Source: an uncultured Oscillibacter sp.
Lineage (GTDB): Bacteria; Bacillota; Clostridia; Oscillospirales; Oscillospiraceae
Length of the DNA: 26,590 bases
Assembly: GCA_905200545.1 (NCBI GenBank)
Contig: CAJKKQ010000031.1
Location: 1 to 26,590, forward strand
Reading direction: 5' to 3'
The notes below the pieces were generated by a model, which saw only the letters and a list, made by a program, of their open reading frames with translations, did not search any database and was not told the origin of the DNA. Shown piece after piece: positions 1-6,979 of this stretch; position 1 is the stretch's first letter, and each line of letters opens with the position of its first letter. Position numbers and translations under genes: made by a program.

Positions 1-55
1 AACTCGCTACCTCCACCTTGGCAAGGTGGCGCTCTACCAGATGAGCTATGCCCGC
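1..55 (-). tRNA. tRNA-Gly (GCC), 3' part outside window
   Basis: The reverse strand starts with the acceptor arm GCGGGCA, followed by TAGCTCA (D arm) and an anticodon arm with stem CCACC/GGTGG and loop TTGCCAA, giving anticodon GCC. The T arm and 3' end lie beyond the left edge. It follows tRNA-Phe by only 3 nt and is probably the last visible member of a Val-Asp-Phe-Gly transcript. Confidence 0.93.
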
Positions 56-58
56 AGG

Positions 59-134
<76 letters not shown>

Positions 135-143
135 AAATCTTTC

Positions 144-214
144 CCGCGCCAAGGGGCGCGGTTGGGGAATTTCAACCCCGAGGGGACCAACGAGATGGGA
201 ACCCATCTCGTTGG
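144..214 (-). other. Two hairpins in the tRNA-Asp/tRNA-Phe spacer
   Basis: The spacer holds a 7-bp hairpin (144-150 with 155-161) and a 13-bp near-perfect palindrome with a 2-base centre (187-199 with 202-214). Neither is followed by a T-run in the direction of tRNA transcription, so they do not look like intrinsic terminators. They may be processing or spacer structures in the polycistronic tRNA transcript. Confidence 0.6.
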
Positions 215-217
215 AGA

Positions 218-294
218 TGGCGACCCGGAACGGGCTCGAACCGTCGACCTCTAGCGTGACAGGCTAGCGTTCTAACCAACTGAACTACCGGGCC
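218..294 (-). tRNA. tRNA-Asp (GTC)
   Basis: The reverse-strand cloverleaf has acceptor GGCCCGG pairing with CCGGGTC (one G-T pair), discriminator G and encoded CCA. The anticodon stem is CTAGC/GCTAG with loop CTGTCAC, giving anticodon GTC. It is 33 nt downstream of tRNA-Val. That spacer contains a small hairpin with stem TTCC/GGAA and a GCAA tetraloop. Confidence 0.96.
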
Positions 295-327
295 ATATAA
301 TAACAACTTCCTTGCGGAAAGTCAAGG

Positions 328-404
328 TGGTGGGAACAACTGGACTCGAACCAGTGACCCCCTGCTTGTAAGGCAGGTGCTCTAACCAGCTGAGCTATGC
401 TCCC
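328..404 (-). tRNA. tRNA-Val (TAC)
   Basis: The reverse-strand cloverleaf has acceptor GGGAGCA pairing with TGTTCCC, discriminator A and encoded CCA. The anticodon stem is CCTGC/GCAGG with loop CTTACAA, giving anticodon TAC. It is the first gene of the left tRNA cluster, about 32 nt downstream of a near-consensus promoter -10 box. Confidence 0.96.
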
Positions 405-435
405 CGATTGCCGCTTTCGTCAGACGGCAAAAGTT

Positions 436-464
436 ATTATATGCAAAGCAGTCCCTTTTGTCAA
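436..464 (-). promoter_or_regulatory. Promoter of the Val-Asp-Phe-Gly tRNA operon
   Basis: On the reverse strand TTGACA (459-464) is followed after exactly 17 bp by TATAAT (436-441), a full match to the sigma-A consensus. It lies between the hslO stop codon and tRNA-Val. It therefore gives the tRNA cluster its own strong start even though hslO reads in the same direction with no obvious terminator in between. Confidence 0.9.
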
Positions 465-483
465 CGGTTTTTTCAAAAGTTTT

Positions 484-1374
484 TTATTTTTTTCTCATGC
501 CCGCCAGCATGGCCTCCAGCTGTTCCCGGGTAAAGTGCTGGACATTGTCGCAGAAGCGGCAGGTGAGCTCCGCCTCCCCCTGATCGTCGATGAGGGACTT
601 GAGCTCCGCCGGCCCCATGCTGATGAGGGCCCGCTCCATCCGCTCCCGGCTGCAGTAGCAGCGGTATTCGATGGGGCTGCGCTCCAGCACGTCGATCTCA
701 AAATCCGAGAGCACCTTGCGCAGCATGGCCTCCGGGTCGCTGTTCTCCTGCAGCAACCCCGTCACGGAACCGGCGGCCATGACGCCGCCCTCCACCCGGG
801 CAATAACATCCTCCCCGGCGCCGGGCAGCAACTGGATGAGGTAGCCGCCGGCGGAGAGCACGCTCTGGTCCCGGTCCACCAGCACACCCAGACCGCAGGC
901 GGTGGGAATCTGCTCGGATTCCACAAAATAGGCCGCCAGGTCCTCGGCGATCTCGCCTCCCAAAAGACCCACGCTGCCCACATAAGGCTCTTTCATGTTC
1001 AGGTCCCGAATAACGGTCAGGGTACCCTCTGTGCCAACAGCAGTGCCCACGTCCAGCTTCCCGTCGCTGCGCAGGGGCAGATCCACCTCGGGATGATCCA
1101 CGGTGCCCCGGACGTTGCCCTGGTTATCCGACACCGCCAGCAGCGTCCCCAGGGGTCCGCCGCCCTTGATCTGCAGCGTGACGCTGGCACCGTCCTCCTT
1201 CAGGGCATTGCCCATCATGGACGCCGCGGCCAAGGTGCGCCCCAGGGCGGCAGTTGCCACCGGCAGCGTCTTGTGGATCTGCCGGGCCCGCTCCGTCAAT
1301 CCCCGGGTGGAGACCGCCGTAGCCTTTACAAAGCCATCCTTGCTGATGGCACGAATCAGTTGATCGCTCATCAT
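484..1374 (-). CDS. hslO: Redox-regulated molecular chaperone Hsp33
   Basis: A 296-residue protein of normal Hsp33 length. Hsp33 is a cytoplasmic holdase chaperone that is switched on by oxidation and heat. The reduced form binds zinc through four cysteines; disulfide formation releases the zinc and exposes substrate-binding surfaces. All four cysteines are present near the C-terminus: C239-x-C241 (RCYCSRERME) and C272-x2-C275 (LTCRFCDN). The N-terminal domain shows the family pattern, including GGGPLGTLLA and TEGTLTV. The start has AGAGGAG 8 nt upstream; a second ATG follows directly, so initiation could be one codon later. It is the third gene of a co-directional run with a yerC-like regulator and a methyltransferase, 37 nt after the latter. 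No terminator is obvious before the tRNA promoter. Confidence 0.95.
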   Translation of the reverse strand: MMSDQLIRAISKDGFVKATAVSTRGLTERARQIHKTLPVATAALGRTLAAASMMGNALKEDGASVTLQIKGGGPLGTLLAVSDNQGNVRGTVDHPEVDLPLRSDGKLDVGTAVGTEGTLTVIRDLNMKEPYVGSVGLLGGEIAEDLAAYFVESEQIPTACGLGVLVDRDQSVLSAGGYLIQLLPGAGEDVIARVEGGVMAAGSVTGLLQENSDPEAMLRKVLSDFEIDVLERSPIEYRCYCSRERMERALISMGPAELKSLIDDQGEAELTCRFCDNVQHFTREQLEAMLAGMRKK

Positions 1375-1411
1375 TGAAAGTACTCCTCTTTTGTGGTTGG
1401 GTGCGTCCGTT

Positions 1412-2164
1412 TCACGGCAGGGGCCGCACGGCCCGGAGGATCCAGCGATCCTCCTCCGGCTTTGGCGGGCGGCGGGTGAGATCTCCGGTCACCGTGATGT
1501 CCCGGAACCCGGACTCGGCAAGATAGGTCTCCAGCTCCTCCCGGCTCCAGGCCCGTTCCCGGTGCTCTTCAAAGTCCCGATCCCAGGCCCCGTCCTCCCG
1601 CAGGCGGAACAGATCCACCTGGTAGGTGCAGATCTTGGTCTTGGGGGAGAAAAACGTCCGCCAGCAGCAAAAGCTCTCCTCCGTCTCGTCCATATACATC
1701 TGCCCGTCCATCCGCTGGAGCTTGTATGGGGTGTTCACATCGAAAATAAAGGCGCCGCCGGGCTTCAATGCCCGGTACACCCGCCGCAGTGTCTCCTTAA
1801 GATCCGCCGTCCGGGTTAGGTAGTTGACGGCGTCCAGCGTACAGATGGCGGCGTCCACCGGCTCCGGCAGGCGCAGCCGGGGCATGGACTGGCACACAAA
1901 CAGGGGCGGCTGCCCCGCAAGGGCCGCCGCCTTGTTCATAGCCTGGGTGAGCATCTCCTCCGAGGCGTCGGTAGCCGTCACCTGATAGCCCCGGCCGGCC
2001 AGCAGCCATGCCATGGTGCCGGTACCGCAGGCCAGGTCCAGCACCGTCTCCACTGGGATGGCGCTCTTTTGGAACAGCCGCTCCAGATAGTCTGCCCGGC
2101 GAAGGTATCCCACATCCTCTGTCAGGGCGTCATAGCTGGAGGCCAGAGCCTCGTAACTGCTCAC
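1412..2164 (-). CDS. Class I SAM-dependent methyltransferase
   Basis: A 250-residue cytoplasmic methyltransferase. SAM-binding motif I is clear (VLDLACGTGT, residues 41-50), followed by the acidic strand-2 end (TATDAS) and a later DAVNYL segment like motif IV. This fits the Methyltransf_25/UbiE-like fold with an extra beta region inserted after motif IV. The substrate cannot be read from the sequence; relatives are often annotated only as class I methyltransferases. Its start ATG overlaps the stop of the yerC-like gene by 4 nt (ATGA), so the two are translationally coupled. hslO follows 37 nt downstream. Function beyond SAM-dependent methyl transfer is unassigned. Confidence 0.88.
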   Translation of the reverse strand: MSSYEALASSYDALTEDVGYLRRADYLERLFQKSAIPVETVLDLACGTGTMAWLLAGRGYQVTATDASEEMLTQAMNKAAALAGQPPLFVCQSMPRLRLPEPVDAAICTLDAVNYLTRTADLKETLRRVYRALKPGGAFIFDVNTPYKLQRMDGQMYMDETEESFCCWRTFFSPKTKICTYQVDLFRLREDGAWDRDFEEHRERAWSREELETYLAESGFRDITVTGDLTRRPPKPEEDRWILRAVRPLP

Positions 2165-2457
2165 TGCTTCTTCCCCTTCATCCGCTCAAAGATCTTGGCA
2201 TAGGCGCCGGTACCGTAGCTCAAAGACCGGTTCACCCGGCTGATGGTGGCGCTGGAGGCGCCGGTGCGCTCCAGAATATCGTTATAGATCATGCCGTCGT
2301 CCAGCAACGACGCCACTTCGAACCGCTGCTCCATGGCCCGCAGCTCGGAAACCGTGCAAAGATCCTGAAAAAACTCGTAGCACTCCTGCTCATCCTTCAG
2401 CTGCAAAATCGCCTTGTACAGCTGATCGTTCTTCTCTTTCTTTCCGATCTTGACCAT
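2161..2457 (-). CDS. YerC/YecD family TrpR-like regulator
   Basis: A 98-residue protein matching the TrpR-related YerC/YecD family. It is mostly helical, with a C-terminal helix-turn-helix around residues 55-80 (DILERTGASSATISRVNRS) that should contact DNA. B. subtilis YerC belongs to this family; its effector is not obvious from the sequence. I chose the ATG at 2457 because GGAGG lies 5 nt upstream. A GTG in frame at 2469 is part of that ribosome site, so it is not a likely start. It is the promoter-proximal gene of an operon with a methyltransferase (4-nt overlap) and hslO. Confidence 0.88.
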   Translation of the reverse strand: MVKIGKKEKNDQLYKAILQLKDEQECYEFFQDLCTVSELRAMEQRFEVASLLDDGMIYNDILERTGASSATISRVNRSLSYGTGAYAKIFERMKGKKQ

Positions 2458-2495
2458 TATAACCTCCACGCATATTCCGTCACATCAAACAAGCA

Positions 2496-2518
2496 GCCCC
2501 GCAGACATACCACGGGGC
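2496..2518 (-). other. Hairpin in the 5' leader of the yerC-like operon
   Basis: A 6-bp GC stem (2496-2501 with 2513-2518) and an 11-base loop lie between the promoter and the ribosome site of the yerC-like gene. No T-run follows in the direction of transcription. It may be a leader structure or an operator dyad; the sequence does not decide. Confidence 0.4.
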
Positions 2519-2537
2519 CCCTTTGCAGTTCAGTTGT

Positions 2538-2566
2538 ATTTTAACATTGTACTGTGTGAAAGTAAA
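2538..2566 (-). promoter_or_regulatory. Promoter of the yerC-methyltransferase-hslO operon
   Basis: On the reverse strand TTTACT (2561-2566) is followed after 17 bp by TAAAAT (2538-2543). This predicts a leader of about 70 nt before the ATG at 2457. Confidence 0.65.
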
Positions 2567-2682
2567 TAGCCTCAGCAGTAAAATTTTCCGGGCTCAATCA
2601 GGCATTTCGCCGGAACCGGGGCCCGTCTTTCCTCATATGCTGGCCCGAAGGCGATTTTTGCCTCTGGAAGGAGCGGGCCAAT

Positions 2683-3387
2683 ATGAAAACCCACCTGGAA
2701 CATCTGCGTACGGAACCCTTTACCATCCACCGGGAATGGACGGAGTCGGACATCCCCGTGCTCCGGGCCTCTGTCTCCCTGCCGGAACCGGTTCCCGCCC
2801 TCAACGCCGTCTGCCGCCGCATTCACCGGTACTACCGGCTGCAAGGGCGCGCCTTCCTTCGGTACTGCCAAAGGACGCTGCTCCCCATGGCCCAGTCGGA
2901 GGCCAGGGCCGCCCTGGCGGAGAGCCGCCCCCTGCCGGAGTTCCAGGCGGAACTGTCCTACGAGATCACCTACAACGCCCACGGATTCTGGAGTCTTTAT
3001 ACCCAGGTGCGGGAACACACCCTGCCGGGGCAGGACTTCCTGCTTCGCCGGGGAGACACCTGGGATCTGAACAGCGGATATCCCGCCGCCCTGGCCGACT
3101 TTTTCCCCCGCCGCAGCGGCTGGAAACGGAGGCTTTTATCCACCGCGGAGGCGGAGACCCTGCGCAGGGAGCGGGCGGGGATCAGCCGCTACCGGGAAAG
3201 CCTGCGGCGGGATCTGCGGCGTCGCTTCAGTCCCCGGAACTACTATCTGACGGAGGAAGGCCTGGTCTTCTTCTACCCCATGTACGCCATCGCTCCGGCA
3301 CGGGAGGGGATCCCGGCATTCACCCTGCCCTACGGAGAGGACATTCTCTTCCCTCCGGAAGCCCCGGCCCCGTCTTCCGGCACCTGA
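2683..3387 (+). CDS. DUF3298 (RsiV C-terminal-like) domain protein
   Basis: A 234-residue protein whose C-terminal half fits DUF3298, the domain found at the C-terminus of the anti-sigma factor RsiV and in PdaC-like exported proteins. Recognisable segments are SYEITYNAHGFWSLYTQ, RRGDTWDLNSGYP and YLTEEGLVFFYPMYAIAP, ending in IPAFTLPYGED. Residues 24-80 look like the helical DUF4163-type lead-in. In RsiV the domain is extracellular and binds lysozyme. Here no signal peptide, membrane segment or lipobox is visible, so a cytoplasmic role or unconventional export must be considered. The start has GGAAGGAG 9 nt upstream. The gene stands alone, convergent with the symporter gene, and shares a bidirectional terminator with it. 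Lysozyme binding is not shown by the sequence. Confidence 0.78.
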   Translation: MKTHLEHLRTEPFTIHREWTESDIPVLRASVSLPEPVPALNAVCRRIHRYYRLQGRAFLRYCQRTLLPMAQSEARAALAESRPLPEFQAELSYEITYNAHGFWSLYTQVREHTLPGQDFLLRRGDTWDLNSGYPAALADFFPRRSGWKRRLLSTAEAETLRRERAGISRYRESLRRDLRRRFSPRNYYLTEEGLVFFYPMYAIAPAREGIPAFTLPYGEDILFPPEAPAPSSGT

Positions 3388-3413
3388 AATAGCAGAACCG
3401 GAGGGTCCTCTTC

Positions 3414-3452
3414 AAAAAAACACCGCCGTCCCATACGGACAGCGGTGTTTTG
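3414..3452. terminator. Bidirectional terminator between DUF3298 gene and symporter
   Basis: The stem (3421-3431 with 3437-3447, one mismatch, loop CATAC) is flanked by A7 at 3414-3420 and T4 at 3448-3451. It is strong for the minus-strand symporter gene (seven T in the RNA direction) and weaker for the plus-strand gene. Confidence 0.85.
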
Positions 3453-3469
3453 CGTACAAAAACATTAGG

Positions 3470-4855
3470 TCACTTGCGGAGTTCTCCGCCCCGGACGGCG
3501 CTCACCACCATCTTGGTCAGCGCAAAGAGGGCGATGACGTTGGGAATGACCATCAGCTGGTTGAACATGTCGGAGAGGCCCCACACCAGGTCGCTGGAAG
3601 TGACGGTGCCCAGGAAGATGAACACCAGGGCGATCACCGTGTACACCACAGAAGCCTTGCGGCCGAAGAGATACACCACATTGATCTTGCCGAAGAGGTT
3701 CCAGCCCAGGATGGTGGAGAAGGCAAAGAAGAACAGGCACACCGCCACGAACATGGCGCCCAGGGTGCTGCCGAAGACGGTGCCGAAAGCCGTCTGGGCC
3801 AGGTTGGTGTTATCGATGGTGGCGGCTACGGTGTCAGTATAGCCCCCCGCCAGGATCCCGCCCGGGGTGTACATGGTGGAGATGATGACCAGGGCGTTGA
3901 GGGTCAGCACCACGAAGGTGTCGATGAACACGCCGATCATAGCCACCACGCCCTGATCGTGGGGCTCAGCCACGTTGGCCAGGGCGTGGGCGTGGGGGGT
4001 GGAGCCCATGCCGGCCTCGTTGGAGAAGAGGCCCCGCTTGGCGCCCTGGCTGATAGCGGTCTTGAGAGCATAGCCCAGGCCGCCGCCGATGATGGCGTTG
4101 GGGGCGAAGGCATACTTGAAGATCAGGCCGAAGGTGGCAGGGAGAACCTGGATGCGCACCACCAGCACCACCAGGCCGCCCACCAGGAAGATGACGGCCA
4201 TCACGGGCACCAGCTTCTCGGTGACGGCAGCCAGACGCTGCACGCCGCCCAGGAAGATCACCGCGCAGATGACCACCAGCACGATGCCCACTACCCAGGA
4301 GGGCACGCCGAAGGCCGTCTGGAAGGTGGAGCCGATGGAGTTGGACTGCACCATGCAGCCGAAGAAGCCCAGCGCCAGGATGATGGCGATGGCGAAGAAA
4401 CCTGCCAGGAACTTGCCGAAGGCGCCCTTGAAGGCCGTGGTGATGTAATACACCGGGCCGCCCTGGATATTGCCCTGGGCGTCCTTGATGCGGGTCTTCT
4501 GGGCCAGCACCGCCTCGGCGTAGATGGTGGCCATGCCGAAGAAGGCAATGATCCACATCCAGAAGATGGCGCCGGGGCCGCCGGTGAGGATCGCGCCGCT
4601 GGCGCCCACGATATTGCCGGTGCCCACCTGGGCCGCTACGGCGGTGGCCAGGGCCTGGAAGGAGCTCATACCACTCTCGTGGCGGTCTCCGAACAGTTTG
4701 AGGTTACCGAACACCCGATGCATGCCCTCGCCGAAGCAGCGCACCTGCACGAAGCGGGTCTTGACGGAGAACCACAGTCCTACGGCGATCAGCAAGACCA
4801 CCAGGATGTAGTCGGACAGATAGGTGTTGACGGTTGACACGATGGACAGTAACAT
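3470..4855 (-). CDS. Sodium:alanine/glycine symporter (AGCS family)
   Basis: A 461-residue polytopic membrane protein of the alanine or glycine:cation symporter family. These import glycine or D/L-alanine with Na+ across the cytoplasmic membrane. The family signature is clear around residues 80-120 (AAQVGTGNIVGASGA, then GGPGAIFWMWI and TIYAEAVLAQ), and NEAGMGSTPHAHA lies in the substrate-path region. About ten hydrophobic segments are visible. I start it at ATG 4855 (MLLSIVSTV), which has a GGAG-rich ribosome site. The upstream in-frame extension to 4987 would translate the riboswitch terminator and is rejected. The gene is preceded by a tandem glycine riboswitch, so glycine is the likely physiological substrate. 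It resembles AlsT/GlyP-type transporters, but the symbol is not assigned. Confidence 0.94.
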   Translation of the reverse strand: MLLSIVSTVNTYLSDYILVVLLIAVGLWFSVKTRFVQVRCFGEGMHRVFGNLKLFGDRHESGMSSFQALATAVAAQVGTGNIVGASGAILTGGPGAIFWMWIIAFFGMATIYAEAVLAQKTRIKDAQGNIQGGPVYYITTAFKGAFGKFLAGFFAIAIILALGFFGCMVQSNSIGSTFQTAFGVPSWVVGIVLVVICAVIFLGGVQRLAAVTEKLVPVMAVIFLVGGLVVLVVRIQVLPATFGLIFKYAFAPNAIIGGGLGYALKTAISQGAKRGLFSNEAGMGSTPHAHALANVAEPHDQGVVAMIGVFIDTFVVLTLNALVIISTMYTPGGILAGGYTDTVAATIDNTNLAQTAFGTVFGSTLGAMFVAVCLFFFAFSTILGWNLFGKINVVYLFGRKASVVYTVIALVFIFLGTVTSSDLVWGLSDMFNQLMVIPNVIALFALTKMVVSAVRGGELRK

Positions 4856-4897
4856 TGGGAACTTCCTCTCCTTCTTACAGCAAACCGGCCGCCGGAC

Positions 4898-4937
4898 AAG
4901 AAAAAAGCCGAACCCTGCCGATGCGGCAGCGTCCAGC
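4898..4937 (-). terminator. Riboswitch expression platform: intrinsic terminator
   Basis: In the leader RNA a 14-position stem with 13 pairs (4924-4937 with 4907-4920, loop 3 nt) is followed by TTTTTTCTT (4898-4906). A second copy of GCGGCAG lies upstream in the RNA (4963-4969). It is fully complementary to CTGCCGC in the 5' arm and loop of the terminator, so it could act as an antiterminator strand. The element sits between the glycine aptamers and the symporter ribosome site. Confidence 0.85.
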
Positions 4938-4994
4938 CCGTTGACAACGGAAGCGGCGATCCCTGCCGCAAGCGCGGAGGATCCCACGTTCCCA

Positions 4995-5155
4995 CTCTGT
5001 CCTTTTACCTGAGAGATTCAGCGGAAACCTCCGCCTTGCACCTTCGGTACTCTTTACGAGCTTCTCCAGAGCCACATCCGTCCATAGTCCCTACCCGATC
5101 ACCGGGCGCCTGAGAGTTTTACTCCTTCGGCAGGCTTGCGCCGTTCCCCTACGGA
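4995..5155 (-). ncRNA. Tandem glycine riboswitch
   Basis: Two adjacent glycine aptamers read on the reverse strand. The first (5155 to 5081) closes with P1 TCCGTAG/CTATGGA and has GCCGAAGGAG and ACTCTCAGG. The second (5071 to 4995) has ACCGAAGGTGCAAG and the hallmark CTCTCAGGTAAAAGGACAGAG, split here for length. A 9-nt linker joins them. This is the established gcvT-type glycine sensor, which acts in cis on the transporter gene. Glycine riboswitches before transporters can be on- or off-switches. The terminator and alternative pairing downstream show a transcriptional platform, but I cannot fix the sign by eye. Confidence 0.95.
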
Positions 5156-5186
5156 CTTCGTTTGCCGATATTTCGTTGTATGGAAT

Positions 5187-5215
5187 ACATTACCACGAAC
5201 TTACCGCCGCGTCAA
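5187..5215 (-). promoter_or_regulatory. Promoter of the riboswitch-symporter transcript
   Basis: On the reverse strand TTGACG (5210-5215) is followed after 17 bp by TAATGT (5187-5192), with an upstream TG making an extended -10. Transcription would start just before the first glycine aptamer, whose P1 begins at 5155. Confidence 0.6.
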
Positions 5216-5240
5216 GCCCCTGCCGGGGCCTGCGCGGCGG
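5204..5240 (-). other. Nested hairpin after the second mgtC gene
   Basis: An outer 8-bp stem (5204-5211 with 5233-5240) encloses an inner 5-bp stem (5216-5220 with 5225-5229, loop TGCC). It starts 6 nt beyond the mgtC stop codon in the direction of that transcript. No T-run follows, so it is not a standard terminator. It overlaps the -35 box of the symporter promoter. Confidence 0.6.
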
Positions 5241-5245
5241 TCTCA

Positions 5246-5938
5246 TCAGAGTTCTTCCACGGACAAAACGCCTTTGGTGCGGTTGACCTCCGTCAAAAGC
5301 CGCTCCACCGGGCAGTGCTTGTTGAGCTGGAGGGTAAAAATTGCGCAGGCGTTGTGGTGTTCCGACTCCTGAGAGCGGGTGATCTCCATATTGGTGACCT
5401 TCACGCTCATCTCCCGGAAGAGCTTGAGCACGTTCTCCAGGCAGTTTTTATTGGTGTACTCCATGTAGAGGTTGATCTCCGGGGCGTTATCCAGCATCCG
5501 GTACTCCAGCTTGGAAAAGAACATCTCCGCCAGCAAAATCAAAATCGTGGCGAAGATGCCGCCCTCATAAAAACCGCCTCCCAGGGTCAGTCCAATAATG
5601 GCCGCCGCCCACAGTCCCGCGGCGGTGGTCAGTCCCTTCACCCGGCGGCGGCGGGTGACGATGATGGTACCGGCACCGATGAAGCCGATGCCTGCCACCA
5701 CCTGGGCGCCCAGGCGGGCCATATCCGTATAATAATGCATGCACAGATACAGGTACTGGCTGGTGAGGGTGGTCATGGCCGCGCCCAGACAGATAAGGAT
5801 ATGCGTGCGGAAGCCCGCCGGGCGGCGCTTGTATTCCCGCTCCATGCCAATGAGGCCGCCGCAGAGCACCGACAAAATCATCCGCGCTGCCACAGAGGCC
5901 AGCGTCACGTCCCGCAATCCGTCAAAAATCGGAATCAT
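5246..5938 (-). CDS. MgtC/SapB family membrane protein (second of a tandem pair)
   Basis: A 230-residue MgtC-family protein. The N-terminal hydrophobic domain carries the family core GGLIGMEREYKRRPAGFRTH (residues 27-46) and later AGIGFIGAGTII, VKGLTTAAGLW and GGGFYEGG. About four to five membrane segments end near residue 140. The C-terminal 80 residues form a soluble ACT-like domain typical of longer MgtC proteins. In pathogens MgtC inhibits the F1Fo ATP synthase and helps under low Mg2+ and acid stress; many gut Firmicutes have chromosomal homologues of unknown role. The start has GGAGGGAGG close upstream. It lies 18 nt after a paralogue, so both are co-transcribed and could form a heteromer. 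Confidence 0.92.
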   Translation of the reverse strand: MIPIFDGLRDVTLASVAARMILSVLCGGLIGMEREYKRRPAGFRTHILICLGAAMTTLTSQYLYLCMHYYTDMARLGAQVVAGIGFIGAGTIIVTRRRRVKGLTTAAGLWAAAIIGLTLGGGFYEGGIFATILILLAEMFFSKLEYRMLDNAPEINLYMEYTNKNCLENVLKLFREMSVKVTNMEITRSQESEHHNACAIFTLQLNKHCPVERLLTEVNRTKGVLSVEEL

Positions 5939-5956
5939 CGTCTCTCCCTCCCTCCG

Positions 5957-6682
5957 TCAGATCTCATCAATGGTGTACACGCTCTCCAGCTCGGAGAGGG
6001 CCGCCAGCACCCGGGTGTGGGCCTGGCGCTGATGCAGGCGGATAAACAGCACGGCGCTGGGGTTCTTGGAATACTCCTCCCGGCCCCGGTCGATGTCCAC
6101 CTCAAAGATCTGCACGTCCTGGGCCTTGATGCACGTGAGGATCTCCCCAATGTCGTCCAGAGACTGGAACTCCACATAAATATTCATATTCCGCGCATTT
6201 TCAATGATGTACTGCTCAATGGGGGGCAGCAGGCGGACGGAGAGAAAAATCAGCACAAAGCCCAAAAACACGCACTCGTAAAAGCCCGCTCCCACAGCCA
6301 GGCCCATGCAGGCAGATGCCCACAGTCCCGCCGCGGTGGTCAGGCCCTTCACCTCCTGGCGGCCCGTCACCAGGATGGTGCCCGCACCCAGGAAGCCAAT
6401 GCCGTTGATGACCTGGGCGCCGAACCGGGACACGTCCGTGCGGATGCCCGCCTCCGTGGCCAGCTCCGTCCAGACGTTGGTGACCATGTAATACTCGTAC
6501 TGGCTCAGCAGCATGGTGAGGGCCGCTCCCATGCACACCAGCATGTACGTCCGGAAACCCGCCGGGCGCCGCTTGCGCTCCCGCTCCAGGCCGATGAGAC
6601 CGCCGCAGAGCATGGCCAGCAGCAGCCGCACCAATACGGATACCAGATTCATTTCCCGCAGATAGTCCAGTGCCTGGATCAT
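5957..6682 (-). CDS. MgtC/SapB family membrane protein (first of a tandem pair)
   Basis: A 241-residue paralogue of the following gene. It shows the same core (GGLIGLERERKRRPAGFRTY), then INGIGFLGAGTILVT, VKGLTTAAGLWASA and GAGFYECVFLG, and a C-terminal ACT-like domain ending in VYTIDEI. It is a few residues longer in the loop after the second membrane segment (TEAGIRTDVSRFGAQ). I start it at ATG 6682 (MIQALDYLREM), which has GAAGGGA about 8 nt upstream. The open frame extends to 6742, but that extension has no better ribosome site. It is the promoter-proximal member of the mgtC pair. No M-box-like magnesium riboswitch is recognisable upstream. Confidence 0.91.
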   Translation of the reverse strand: MIQALDYLREMNLVSVLVRLLLAMLCGGLIGLERERKRRPAGFRTYMLVCMGAALTMLLSQYEYYMVTNVWTELATEAGIRTDVSRFGAQVINGIGFLGAGTILVTGRQEVKGLTTAAGLWASACMGLAVGAGFYECVFLGFVLIFLSVRLLPPIEQYIIENARNMNIYVEFQSLDDIGEILTCIKAQDVQIFEVDIDRGREEYSKNPSAVLFIRLHQRQAHTRVLAALSELESVYTIDEI

Positions 6683-6873
6683 GATGGTCCCTTCTTTCCC
6701 CGGCAGCAGCCGTATGTGAAACAAGAAGGAAGAACTGGCCAAGTGCCATTTCTTCCTCCCGGCAGCGTCCCCCTCCCTGTGGAAAAGGCGTCGCGCTGCA
6801 AAATTTGTAACCGCTTACATTTTTTCTTACATACACATGTTCATGCAAACCCTATGCTGCATGATTTCTATTA

Positions 6874-6902
6874 TGTGTACCATTTTTTTGCTAGAGTGTC
6901 AA
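6874..6902 (-). promoter_or_regulatory. Candidate promoter of the mgtC pair
   Basis: On the reverse strand a perfect TTGACA (6897-6902) is followed after 17 bp by TACACA (6874-6879), with TGG making an extended -10. A better-looking CATAAT (6870-6875) overlaps, but with 21-bp spacing. The leader would be about 185 nt, long enough to hold RNA structure. Confidence 0.55.
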
Positions 6903-6930
6903 TCTTTTTGAAAATTTTGCGTTAATTTTT

Positions 6931-6945
6931 GTTGATTATATCAAC
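6931..6945. promoter_or_regulatory. 15-bp dyad, Fur/PerR-like 7-1-7 layout
   Basis: GTTGATT-A-TATCAAC is an inverted repeat with 6 of 7 positions matching around a central base. The 7-1-7 layout is that of Fur-superfamily operators, but the sequence does not match a known Fur, Zur or PerR box closely. It lies upstream of the mgtC -35 box and downstream of the ZIP gene, both metal-related. Confidence 0.35.
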
Positions 6946-6979
6946 CTGTACCAACCTCTTTTGGTACTTTAGCCATGGC

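Larger units (their letters stand above)
6683..6979. other. Intergenic region upstream of the mgtC pair
   Basis: About 300 bases, AT-richer than the genes on either side. It holds the 5' leader of the mgtC pair, a candidate promoter (6874-6902), a 15-bp dyad (6931-6945) and a 7-bp hairpin (6948-6954 with 6961-6967, loop 6 nt) directly after the ZIP transporter stop. No open reading frame here looks real. Confidence 0.6.

Noticed and set aside
4856..4987. Longer N-terminus for the sodium symporter
   Set aside because: It would translate the riboswitch terminator and has no ribosome site. The ATG at 4855 starts at the family's usual N-terminus.
6683..6870. M-box magnesium riboswitch before the mgtC pair
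   Set aside because: The leader lacks recognisable M-box core sequences. Only ordinary sequence is visible by eye.
5162..6925. 587-codon plus-strand frame across both mgtC genes
   Set aside because: Antisense to two clear MgtC proteins; its composition is artefactual.
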